Below, piece by piece: positions 8,217-14,965 of a stretch of DNA of 15,730 nucleotides. Each line of letters begins with the position of its first letter. Position 1 is the stretch's first letter. The translations under genes were made by a program, and so were the position numbers. A model generated the notes under the pieces. That model had not been told where the DNA came from. It searched no databases and saw only the letters and a list, made by a program, of their open reading frames with translations. The stretch comes from Gammaproteobacteria bacterium (GTDB lineage Bacteria; Pseudomonadota; Gammaproteobacteria; Chromatiales; Chromatiaceae): positions 1-15,730 of the forward strand of contig JAGVUH010000015.1 of NCBI GenBank assembly GCA_019136395.1, given 5' to 3'.

Positions 8217-9827
8217 ATGAAGATGATTCCGTCCACCCCGTACCCGACCCGGAGCAATGCGGAAAAGGCTCTGTTCGACCGACTCCGAATGGCGTTCGAG
8301 ACCGGCTCCGGGCCCCGGCTGACGGGCTTCCATTCGATGAACCTGACCCGGCATCCGGAGAACCGCTTCGGCGAGGCCGACTTCGTCATCGTCGGCCCGG
8401 CCGGTGTCCTGGTGCTCGAGGTTAAGGGAGGGCGCATTAGCTGCGAGGCCGGCGATTGGTTCACCGTCAATCAATTCGGCGAGCGTAACCGCCTAAACCG
8501 GAGTCCGTTCAGCCAGGCCGAGTCGGCCATGCACGCGCTGCGCAAACGCATCGAGGCCGAGCTGCCGCCAGCCTTGTGGTCTCAGCTCACCTGGGGCTAT
8601 GGCGTGGTCTTCCCGGACTGCGACTGGACGATCTCCAGCGTCGAGTGGGAGCCGATGATGGTGGCCGATTTCCGCAAAATGCGCGACCTGGAGCGCTGGC
8701 TGACGGGGCTCTACCGCTTCTGGCGCGGTCGTGACGAGCACAGGCTTCGCGACGCGGGTGACGAGGCCGTTGCCGCCGTCAACGCCTTGCTACGCCCGGA
8801 ATTCGACGTCGGCATCCCGCTCCATGTCACCCTCGATGGGCTCGAGCAGCGGGTCGCGTCGCTGACGGCCGATCAGATGACTCTGATGGATTTCGTCGAA
8901 GGCCGTGCACGAGTTATTTGCAGTGGCGGGGCGGGCACCGGCAAGACCTTTCTCGCCCTGGAGCTGGCGCGGCGTTGGTCCGCAAGTGGCAGCAAGGTCC
9001 TGCTCGCCTGCCAGTCACCCTGGTTAAAACGCTGGCTGGAGAAGAAATTCGCAATCCCTGGCGTGACGGTGAGTTTGGCCCGAGCCGTGCGAACCGCGGT
9101 CCGCAGGGCGCATGTGGACCACTTCGACGCGTTGATCGTCGACGAGGGACAGGATCTGCTGGACATGAGCACCCTGGAGCAACTAAATGGTGCTCTGAAG
9201 GATGGGCTGGAGCAGGGTCGCTGGGCCTTCTTCCACGACTTCAATAATCAGGCGGGCTACTGGATGCCGGACCCGGATGCACTGGCACTGCTGCATTCAT
9301 ATTGTCCGGACCCCGCTCCGCTGCCGCTGCGGAAGAACTGTCGCAACACCCTGCAGATTATGGGGGAGATCCAAGCTCTGCTCGGAGCCGATATGGGTAG
9401 CCGCGGCACAGGCAATGGCCCAGAGGTGATTGTTCGCGACGCGGCAAATCGCGAGGCAGCAGCAAGCATTCTCGCGGAAGAGTTGCGTCGTCTCACCGGC
9501 CCTGGAGGTCTTGGAGTCAGCGAGATAACCCTCCTCTCGCCACTGCCATTGGCGGAATCTTCGGTCTCGCTGCTACCTGACCGGGTGTCCGCGGACATAA
9601 TCGAGCTGGACGAGTACGCGCTGCTGAGCTTCCCGCCCGGCGGTATCAGCTTTGCCGAGATCAAACAGTTCAAAGGGTTGGAGAACGAGTGCGTGATCCT
9701 GGTCGACCTACCCCGACCGATAAACCCCGACGCGTCAATCCCGGACCACTACGTCGGCATGACTCGAGCGCGTTCGCTGTTGATTACAATTTTCATGCCG
9801 GCGGACCATGAGCAATCCGGAGGCTGA
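8217..9827 (+). CDS. NERD nuclease-domain / SF1 helicase fusion
   Basis: 536 residues in two domains. Residues ~12-120 form a NERD (nuclease-related) domain of the PD-(D/E)xK-like fold: E53 and D55 in GEADFVIV, then LEVKGG with E68 and K70. Residues ~215-536 form an SF1/UvrD-like helicase: Walker A GGAGTGKT at 237-244 (K243), Walker B DEGQD at 309-313, a KNCRN motif, KGLENE (motif V) and VGMTRAR (motif VI, R517 and R519). Known family role: NERD domains often sit next to helicases in bacterial defence and plasmid-borne proteins, and DNA cleavage is predicted from the fold. ATG at 8217 follows a GAGG at 8205-8208; an ATG two codons later is an alternative. Last gene of the operon, 10 bases after the unknown gene. 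It is the only gene here with a visible nuclease-type active site, so it is the best candidate effector; that is inference. Confidence 0.85.
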   Translation: MKMIPSTPYPTRSNAEKALFDRLRMAFETGSGPRLTGFHSMNLTRHPENRFGEADFVIVGPAGVLVLEVKGGRISCEAGDWFTVNQFGERNRLNRSPFSQAESAMHALRKRIEAELPPALWSQLTWGYGVVFPDCDWTISSVEWEPMMVADFRKMRDLERWLTGLYRFWRGRDEHRLRDAGDEAVAAVNALLRPEFDVGIPLHVTLDGLEQRVASLTADQMTLMDFVEGRARVICSGGAGTGKTFLALELARRWSASGSKVLLACQSPWLKRWLEKKFAIPGVTVSLARAVRTAVRRAHVDHFDALIVDEGQDLLDMSTLEQLNGALKDGLEQGRWAFFHDFNNQAGYWMPDPDALALLHSYCPDPAPLPLRKNCRNTLQIMGEIQALLGADMGSRGTGNGPEVIVRDAANREAAASILAEELRRLTGPGGLGVSEITLLSPLPLAESSVSLLPDRVSADIIELDEYALLSFPPGGISFAEIKQFKGLENECVILVDLPRPINPDASIPDHYVGMTRARSLLITIFMPADHEQSGG

Positions 9828-9847
9828 TCAGCAAACGGATAGGAAAT

Positions 9848-9862
9848 CTGGGGAACGCCCAG
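9848..9862. terminator. Weak hairpin between convergent genes
   Basis: CTGGG and CCCAG form a 5-base stem with a 5-base loop in the 41-base gap between the end of the defence operon and the end of the opposing gene. No T-run follows on either strand, so factor-independent termination here is doubtful. Confidence 0.2.
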
Positions 9863-9868
9863 GCATGG

Positions 9869-10531
9869 CTATCCCCCCGGCGGTTGCTGCAGGGACTCGA
9901 AGCGCGCCTTGAAGGCCGCCTGGCGCAGGCGCTCGGCGTCGGCCTCCTTGGCGACCAGGGGGGCGTCCAGCCATTGTCCGCTGGCGTGATCGTAGACCGA
10001 GAAGCGGTAGCCCTTGCCGACCTTGAAGACCGGGGTGACGTCGTTGCCGGCCTGTTCCAGGGCCTGGAATTTGTCCAGCCCCCGGGGTGCCGGCGTGGGG
10101 GTGAAGGAGGTCTCCACCGGCGGTACCGCGTCCTCTTCACCCCGGGACAGGGGTGGGCTGGCGGTCGGGCCGCTGGCGGCCTGGCCCGGGGGCGTCGTCA
10201 CGGGTACTTCGGCGAGGGTGAAGAGGGTGTTCTGCATCTCGCCCTGAGTGTCGAGGGTCACGGCCTCCAGTCCGGGCAGGCGGCTGAGCAGGTAACCGGC
10301 CATGAGCATGCCCAGCCGCTCGTTCTCCTTTTCCAGGGCGGTCAGGAGCTTGTCAGCGACGATCTGGCAGCGCTCGATCTGGTTGGGCCGGGCGACCCAC
10401 TCGCGGCTCATCTGCCAGCCCTGGTCCATGTCGGCGTCCAGCTTGGCGAAGAAGGCCTGACCCTGCCGCATGACTGGTTCCGGGACCTCCAGGCTGAGTT
10501 CCTGATCGTCGATGATGGCCTTGAGCAGCAT
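9869..10531 (-). CDS. Hypothetical protein, 220 residues
   Basis: Family not recognised. The start is ATG at 10531 (complement), with AGAGGA six to seven bases upstream. The open frame extends 35 codons further upstream but that part is low-quality sequence. Residues ~1-110 are charged and probably helical (IIDDQELSLEVPEPVM, then a Glu/Lys-rich helix near ENERLGMLMAG). A Pro/Thr/Ala-rich linker covers ~125-165, and a small C-terminal domain (~170-220) has the phrase KVGKGYRFSVYDHASGQWLDAPL, which resembles a short beta-sheet module. No signal peptide or membrane segment is seen. It is convergent with the defence operon and divergent from the hydroxylase gene, so it is probably an independent chromosomal gene and not part of the defence unit. 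Confidence 0.72.
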   Translation of the reverse strand: MLLKAIIDDQELSLEVPEPVMRQGQAFFAKLDADMDQGWQMSREWVARPNQIERCQIVADKLLTALEKENERLGMLMAGYLLSRLPGLEAVTLDTQGEMQNTLFTLAEVPVTTPPGQAASGPTASPPLSRGEEDAVPPVETSFTPTPAPRGLDKFQALEQAGNDVTPVFKVGKGYRFSVYDHASGQWLDAPLVAKEADAERLRQAAFKARFESLQQPPGG

Positions 10532-10566
10532 GGCGGTTCCTCTTTCGCGCGTGGACGGGATGGGGC

Positions 10567-10572
10567 ATTCTA
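10567..10572 (-). promoter_or_regulatory. Candidate -10 box for the hypothetical gene
   Basis: Read on the - strand this is TAGAAT, five of six matches to the sigma-70 -10 consensus, 36 bases before the ATG at 10531. The -35 region about 16-17 bases further upstream (CTGGCC) matches poorly, so this is a weak call. Confidence 0.3.
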
Positions 10573-10710
10573 GCAAAATACCGGCGGTGGCCAGCCCAGG
10601 GCGGTGGTCGGGCGCGGGATGCGGCCGCGCCATCACCCGGGGTCCATCACCGTCAGGCGCCGAGAGGTAAGCGCCACGAGCGACCAGCGCATCGCAGCAA
10701 ATGCCAATAC

Positions 10711-10818
10711 CAAGCGCCAGGCACCAGGATCGACAAGGGCATCGCGCCCAGCGCCGAGCGCCAGGATCAGGAGCGACCCGCGCGCCACGCCAAGCGCCGA
10801 GAGCCGAGCTCCAGGATC
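10711..10818. repeat. Degenerate direct repeats in the divergent intergenic region
   Basis: CCAGGATC occurs at 10724-10731, 10761-10768 and 10811-10818, each preceded by variants of AAGCGCC(G)AG. The spacing is irregular (37 and 50 bases), so the repeats are degraded or are dispersed sites. They fill most of the 351-base gap between the hypothetical gene and the hydroxylase gene. The frame through them is open but Arg/Ser/Pro-rich, and I do not regard it as coding. I see no clear promoter for the hydroxylase in this gap. Confidence 0.45.
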
Positions 10819-10882
10819 GGCGTGCGCGTCACGCGAAGCGCTAGACGAGGCTTTATCCAACCTTCCACGGGGGAACGTGTCC

Positions 10883-11809
10883 ATGCTCCTCACCATTCCC
10901 GGTCTGCTCAATGTCGCCCAGGTGGACAAGATCCACGAGATCCTGGAGGGGGCCAGTTTCGTCGACGGTCGCCTGACCGCCGGCTTTGCCGCCGCCCGGG
11001 TTAAGCACAACCTGGAACTGGCGGTTGACGAGCAGCGCATGCGGCGGCTGATCCGCGTCATCATGGCCAGCCTGGGACACAACGCCACCTTCCGTTTCGG
11101 CGCCCTGCCGCACCGTGTCGCGGACCCCATCATCGCCCGCTACGAGCCGGGCATGACCTACGGCGATCACGTGGACGACCCCATCATGGGCACCACCGGA
11201 CCGCGCTTCCGCAGCGACGTCTCCATGACCATCTTCCTCAATCCCCCGGACAGATATGACGGCGGGGAACTGGTGGTGCGCACCCCCTTCGGTGATCAGA
11301 AGGTCAAGCTCCCGGCCGGGGACGCGGTGGTCTATCCCTCCGCCAGTCTGCACCAGGTGGCCCCCGTCACCCGTGGCGAGCGCCTGGTGGCCCTGACCTG
11401 GATCCAGAGCTATGTCCGTGACGCCGCCCGCCGCGAACTGCTCTATGAACTCAATCTGGCCCGGGAGGCCCTGCTCAAGGAGGCCCCGGGGACCCCGACC
11501 ACCGGCTACGTGGACCGGTCCTATGCCAACCTGATGCGCATGTGGGCGGAGCTACCTGGCACCCAACTCGGAACTGGACCTGGCACCCGACCCGGACCCG
11601 GACGGGTATCCGGACCAGCCTGGCCCCGCTCCCGGCGCTGGCCATCGCCCTTGGCCTGGGCCTCGGCGGCTGTTGTAGCCGGATGCCGGCCACGGAATTC
11701 AATCGCTTCGCCGGGACCGCCAATCAGCCCGTGGGCCTCTGCGGCATCTTCGCCGGCTTCGGGACAACAGAGGAACCGGAACGTTGGGGTGCCGTCTATT
11801 CGCCGGTGA
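10883..11809 (+). CDS. PKHD-type Fe(II)/2-oxoglutarate-dependent hydroxylase (PiuC/YbiX family)
   Basis: Cytoplasmic dioxygenase of the PKHD family, whose members use Fe(II) and 2-oxoglutarate and are often linked to iron uptake. From ATG 10883, iron ligands are H96 and D98 (YGDHVDDP) and H157 (SASLHQVAPV), with R167 as the likely 2-oxoglutarate-binding arginine in RGERLVALTW. The family tail (YANLMRMWAEL) ends near residue 224, matching the usual ~226 residues. Beyond that the frame stays open to residue 308 as Gly/Pro/Arg/Ser-rich sequence that overlaps the next gene in another frame. The true end may be near 11560, either by a lost stop codon or by a frameshift: another frame from about 11570 reads into an Asp/Pro-rich tail that stops near 11678. 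A GGGGGA precedes the chosen ATG; the open frame extends back to 10604, but that part is repeat DNA. Confidence 0.85.
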   Translation: MLLTIPGLLNVAQVDKIHEILEGASFVDGRLTAGFAAARVKHNLELAVDEQRMRRLIRVIMASLGHNATFRFGALPHRVADPIIARYEPGMTYGDHVDDPIMGTTGPRFRSDVSMTIFLNPPDRYDGGELVVRTPFGDQKVKLPAGDAVVYPSASLHQVAPVTRGERLVALTWIQSYVRDAARRELLYELNLAREALLKEAPGTPTTGYVDRSYANLMRMWAELPGTQLGTGPGTRPGPGRVSGPAWPRSRRWPSPLAWASAAVVAGCRPRNSIASPGPPISPWASAASSPASGQQRNRNVGVPSIRR

Positions 11810-12249
11810 CGGCAGAGGATTATGGCGCCCTTCTGTGCCGTGGCGTGGAGCCCGCCACCTACGCCACCTGCGTCAATCGCGTCTGGGCCCGGTACCGCCA
11901 GGCCAAGGGGGAGGACGATCCACCAGGCACCGCCACCGCCGGCCCCTTCGCCGTGGTGCTGGCGGGTGACACCCTCCAGGGCCGTTACTGGTCGCAGCCC
12001 TTCGCCGCCGGTTTTCGGGTCAGCTCGACCAACCTGTCCTGCCGGGGGGGCTATGACGCCTTCGCCGGCGATGCCCAGGCGGTGTTCAAGGTCGCGTGCA
12101 GCGATGGCGGCCGTGGCTGGGCCCAGGTGGTGCGGGATCGCGACGGGCGGGATGGCATCGGCGGGCTCTATCTGGACGATGGCCGGGTGGGCCAGATCGT
12201 CTTTGGTCCCGACGTGCTCAGTGACGCTGCTCCACCCCTTCGACGCTAG
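11542..12249 (+). CDS. Predicted lipoprotein, unknown function
   Basis: About 235 residues if it starts at GTG 11542. An Arg-rich N-terminus is followed by a hydrophobic run (LAPLPALAIALGLG) and a lipobox-like LGGC with the modified cysteine at C44, so it is probably exported and lipid-anchored. The mature part, ~190 residues, contains several cysteines (GLCGIF, ALLCRG, YATCVNR, NLSCRGGYD, KVACSDG) that could form disulfides in the periplasm. I recognise no family. The N-terminal ~90 codons overlap the apparent C-terminal extension of the hydroxylase in another frame, and no in-frame ATG precedes the hydrophobic run, so the start is uncertain. Its 3' end overlaps the opposing LON-domain gene by 32 bases. 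Confidence 0.6.
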   Translation: MGGATWHPTRNWTWHPTRTRTGIRTSLAPLPALAIALGLGLGGCCSRMPATEFNRFAGTANQPVGLCGIFAGFGTTEEPERWGAVYSPVTAEDYGALLCRGVEPATYATCVNRVWARYRQAKGEDDPPGTATAGPFAVVLAGDTLQGRYWSQPFAAGFRVSSTNLSCRGGYDAFAGDAQAVFKVACSDGGRGWAQVVRDRDGRDGIGGLYLDDGRVGQIVFGPDVLSDAAPPLRR

Positions 12250-12877
12250 AGGCCGAGGCCATGTCCATCAGGCCGCGCATCAGTTCGGCGCGGTCCCGCA
12301 GGGTATTGGTCTCGATCAGGGCCTGTTTGTCCTCGGGGGCTAGGGGCAGGTGGGCGGTGAGGAGGTTCACCAGCTCCAGGTCCGCCATGGCCTTAAGGTC
12401 GTCCCAGGGGATCTCGACCCCGCGGGGTCGCACATATTGGCGCAGGGAGGTCAGAAAGCGCTCGCGGTTGACGATGCCCTCCTGCTCGGTCATGAAGTCC
12501 TGGGCGAAGCGATCCCAACTGGCGCGGACCCGGCGATAGCCATGGCGCTCTTCCAGTTCCCCTAGCATCTCGAAACGACAGACTCCGGTGAGGACGATGA
12601 CGATGCGTCCGTCATTGGTCTCGCTATAGGAGGTGATGCGGCCGGCGCAGCCGACCTTGTGCAGGACCGGGACCTCTACTTCCTCCTGCCCGGTCAAGGG
12701 TTGGATCATGCCGATCAGGTGATCGGTGCCCAGGGCATCCTGGACCATGTTCAGATAGCGCGGCTCAAAGATGTTGAGGGGGAGTTGAATGCCCGGCATG
12801 GCGACGGCCCCCGGGAGGGGGAAGATCGGGAGTTCCGCCGGGAGGTCGACGAAGCGGGGCAGGAAAGGGGAGGGCAT
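12218..12877 (-). CDS. LON substrate-binding-domain protein
   Basis: 219 residues from ATG at 12877 (complement). It corresponds to the N-terminal (PUA-like) domain of Lon protease without the AAA+ and protease parts. Visible signature: LPIFPLPGAVAMPG at about 16-29, then LPLNIFEPRYLNM near 32-44, followed by conserved GCAGRI and VLTGVCRFE segments. The second half is helical (LRQYVRPRG, LVNLLTAHLPLAPEDKQALIE), typical of stand-alone LON-domain proteins of proteobacteria. These are thought to bind unfolded protein or act as adaptors; the exact role is unknown. It starts 2 bases after the amylase stop codon, so the two genes form an operon, perhaps coupled. The open frame upstream of 12877 is the complement-frame shadow of the amylase gene. 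Confidence 0.85.
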   Translation of the reverse strand: MPSPFLPRFVDLPAELPIFPLPGAVAMPGIQLPLNIFEPRYLNMVQDALGTDHLIGMIQPLTGQEEVEVPVLHKVGCAGRITSYSETNDGRIVIVLTGVCRFEMLGELEERHGYRRVRASWDRFAQDFMTEQEGIVNRERFLTSLRQYVRPRGVEIPWDDLKAMADLELVNLLTAHLPLAPEDKQALIETNTLRDRAELMRGLMDMASASSVEGVEQRH

Positions 12878-12879
12878 CG

Positions 12880-14169
12880 CTAGGGTTTCTCCGCGGTGGG
12901 GCTGGGGCGGGTGACGAGGACCCGCGCCATGCCGGGGTCCAGAACGAAATCGAAGGGGGTGGGCAGGTGGTCCATGGCCCACTCCGGGGACACGTCGAGG
13001 AGGGGCGGCGGGGCCTGCACCAGGCGATAGAGGTCGTCGCAATGGAAGTGCTGCCGTTGCCAGGGGTCCTTGTTCAGCACCAGGAGGGCCTGGCCCTGGC
13101 CTTGGGTGGAGGCCTGCCACAGCAGCAGGATGGCCGGGTTGGGGGACTCCAGGCGCTGAAGTAGGCCATCCTCGCCAAAGACCGGATGGCTAGCCTTGAT
13201 GCGGTTGACGGTGGCGATGAAGCCGGTCAGGTCCACCGCGGGTACCTCCCAGTCCTCGGGGCGGGTCTTGACCACGTGCAGGCGGCGCTGGAAGCCATAC
13301 TCGTAGCCCATGGGCAGCATGACCCCGGTTGAAAAGAGGGCGGTGAAGAGATAGCGCTGCTTGAGGGCGTTGACGTTGTGGCCGGACTTAGCGTAAAGAC
13401 GCTCGGTGTCATGGCTCTCGGGGAAGCCGATGGAGGGGGCGATCTGGCGCGTCAGTTCGTACTGCTCCAGCAGCCAGGGGCTGGAGAAGTCCCACCACTT
13501 GGCGCTGTTGAAGATGGCATCGAAGCCGGCGGCGGCCGTCTGCCGGGTCTGATCCGGGGAACAGCCCAGGGTCTCGGCGACGAACAGGGTATCGGGATGC
13601 CGCTGCCTGACGTCCTGGATCAGGCGCCGCCAGAAGTCGGTGGGGATCTGATAGGCGGCGTCGCAGCGGAAGCCGGTGAACCCCAGGCCGATCAGGTGTT
13701 CGACCACCTTAGCAGCATATTCCGGCAGGCCCTGGGCGTCCGGTGAATGGCGGTGGTCGAGCTGGGCCAGGTCCTCCCACACCACCCGGGTGCCGTCTTC
13801 TTCCACGCAGAAGGGATGGGCGATGCGTCCACCCTCACGCCGGAACCAGTCTGGGTGCTGCTGGGTCAGGGGGGAATCCACGGCGCAGTGATTGATGACC
13901 AGGTCGATCATTAGCCGCAGCCCCAGTTTCTCGGCCACCTTGACCATCTCCCTGACCTGGGTCTCCGGGCCTTTACGCGAGCCCGGCGTCAGGAGGGCGG
14001 GGTTGACGCCGAAATAATCACGGATGGAATAGAGGCTCCCCGATTGGCCCGGCGGCTGGATGGGGTTGACGAAGACCCAGTCAAAACCCATGGCCGCGGC
14101 GCGCTCCAGATGGGGCGTCCAGTGCGGGAAGGGCCCCGCCAACAGGGGGAAGAGGTTGTAGATTTTCAT
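12880..14169 (-). CDS. GH13 alpha-amylase-family enzyme
   Basis: 429 residues, no signal peptide, so likely cytoplasmic. It has a (beta/alpha)8 barrel of GH13 with the conserved regions visible: DLVINH at 89-94, nucleophile D170 in GFRCDAA, acid/base E199 in LFVAETLG, and H253-D254 in PESHDTERL as the third catalytic Asp region. The segment FRCDAAYQIPTDFW and the short length resemble GlgE-related maltosyltransferases, but the larger domains of GlgE are missing. Hydrolase, glucanotransferase and maltose-1-phosphate-linked roles all remain possible. Substrates are probably alpha-1,4-glucans such as glycogen. The ATG at 14169 has only a weak ribosome site (CCCGGA). The C-terminal ~100 residues would form the usual beta-sandwich. 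Followed by the LON-domain gene 2 bases on. Confidence 0.85.
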   Translation of the reverse strand: MKIYNLFPLLAGPFPHWTPHLERAAAMGFDWVFVNPIQPPGQSGSLYSIRDYFGVNPALLTPGSRKGPETQVREMVKVAEKLGLRLMIDLVINHCAVDSPLTQQHPDWFRREGGRIAHPFCVEEDGTRVVWEDLAQLDHRHSPDAQGLPEYAAKVVEHLIGLGFTGFRCDAAYQIPTDFWRRLIQDVRQRHPDTLFVAETLGCSPDQTRQTAAAGFDAIFNSAKWWDFSSPWLLEQYELTRQIAPSIGFPESHDTERLYAKSGHNVNALKQRYLFTALFSTGVMLPMGYEYGFQRRLHVVKTRPEDWEVPAVDLTGFIATVNRIKASHPVFGEDGLLQRLESPNPAILLLWQASTQGQGQALLVLNKDPWQRQHFHCDDLYRLVQAPPPLLDVSPEWAMDHLPTPFDFVLDPGMARVLVTRPSPTAEKP

Positions 14170-14589
14170 TCCGGGTGGGGAGGATCGGGCAACAGGTTCA
14201 GGAAGGGTGCGGTGGGGGGTGGTTCTGGTTGATCTTGATGGATCGCTGGAGTCGCCCGGGCTGCCGTACCCAGGCCGGACGCTGAAGACAAGTCGGATGG
14301 CAATTCGGGTGGCAAGTCAGGTAAGTGGGGGTGGACCCGGCTGAGGTCCAATGGTGAGGATGAAATCTGCTGCTGCCTGGGGCGCCTATTGTGGGGGGAA
14401 GGGCCGGGGGGAGGAAAGGGGTTGGGAGAGCGCTTGGTCTTGCGATGGGCTGGTCCGGGGGGCTGGCCCGAAGTAGGATGCCACCATGGATCGCGGTGCG
14501 AGCCGAGTGCCCGGATCAGCACGGATCAGTAGGGTGCCCGCACGGGGCGCGCACTGGCCCAGTCAGTAGCCTGCGGCTTGGGCTAGGTT
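14170..14589. other. Gene-poor spacer upstream of the amylase gene
   Basis: 420 bases with strong strand asymmetry: G-rich on +, C-rich on -. A - strand frame from GTG 14522 to a TGA that overlaps the amylase ATG encodes a Pro-rich, low-complexity 118-residue peptide that I do not believe is real. The G-run cluster is described separately. No promoter is clear. Confidence 0.5.
14393..14426 (+). other. G-run cluster able to form a G-quadruplex
   Basis: Five runs of three or more G (14393-14398, 14401-14403, 14406-14411, 14418-14421, 14424-14426) with loops of 2, 2, 6 and 2 bases fit the G3+N1-7 rule. It lies about 225 bases upstream of the amylase start, on the strand opposite to its coding strand. 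A regulatory role is inference. Confidence 0.5.
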
Positions 14590-14703
14590 CTGTTGACGCG
14601 AGTTCGAACAGTTACTGCATAGCATCGACGGCCTGGCGGAACTGCCAGGCCTTGAGAACGGGCTTCCGACCCAGTTCCGCCAGATAGGCATCCACGTCAA
14701 CAG
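14590..14703. repeat. Nested inverted repeats
   Basis: CTGTTGACG (14590-14598) pairs with CGTCAACAG (14695-14703). Inside, the 12-base CTGGCGGAACTG (14633-14644) pairs perfectly with CAGTTCCGCCAG (14672-14683), and GGCCTGGC (14630-14637) forms an alternative hairpin with GCCAGGCC (14644-14651). The 114-base unit lies within the recombinase remnant. It could be a small palindromic element or chance symmetry in coding DNA. Confidence 0.5.
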
Positions 14704-14815
14704 GGGGTTATTCGGTCAGGCGACGATCCGCGTGGGGGGCGATGGAGTGCTCGGCGTGCCGCTCCGGCCACCGATCGAAGTGAGGCTTGGTGCCTGATTT
14801 GTGCAGCTTATTCAT
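14590..14815 (-). pseudogene. Remnant of a tyrosine recombinase (integron-integrase-like N-terminal region)
   Basis: Read from ATG 14815 (complement), one continuous frame gives a Lys/Arg-rich start with the phrase PHFDRWPERH and ends at TAA 14708. The same frame resumes as VDVDAYLAELGRK, then KAWQFRQAVDAMQ, a second TAA (14612-14614) and LFELA. The motifs FDRW, YLxxLGR and WQFRQAVDAxQxLFEL are, from memory of the family, typical of the N-terminal part of integron-integrase-like tyrosine recombinases in gammaproteobacteria. The two in-frame stops and the absence of any catalytic R-H-R-Y region downstream indicate a dead, truncated copy. A 35-residue peptide from the first part could still be made. 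Confidence 0.5.
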
Positions 14816-14841
14816 TTACCGATCCCAAAAGGAGCGCATCT

Positions 14842-14884
14842 TCTCCTCACGCGTCATCTCCTCACGCGTCTCATCACGCGTTGA
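14842..14884. repeat. Short tandem repeat, about 2.7 copies of 14-15 bases
   Basis: TCTCCTCACGCGTCA is followed directly by TCTCCTCACGCGTC and the partial copy TCATCACGCGTTGA. It lies just upstream of the recombinase remnant's start, in otherwise empty DNA. Confidence 0.5.
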
Positions 14885-14965
14885 CGGTGCTTCCGGTCAT
14901 GTGCTACGTTCGGGCTAAATGGGCTGCATCGTGGGGTGGAGCGGGAGAGACCCCCGGAGGTTTCT

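Noticed and set aside
7416..8220. Open frames on both strands within the unknown operon gene
   Set aside because: Arg/Pro/Gly-rich translations typical of out-of-frame GC-rich DNA; the chosen frame has a proper ribosome site and fits the operon spacing.
10604..10882. N-terminal extension of the hydroxylase
   Set aside because: The added 93 residues are Arg/Ser/Pro-rich and encoded by degenerate repeats; family members start at the MLLTIPGLL motif.
14166..14522. Pro-rich 118-codon frame whose stop overlaps the amylase ATG
   Set aside because: The ATGA overlap is tempting, but the translation is low complexity, the start is GTG with no ribosome site, and it mirrors the G-run region.
14391..14687. 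98-codon + strand frame
   Set aside because: No family features, and it crosses the G-run cluster and the opposite-strand recombinase remnant.
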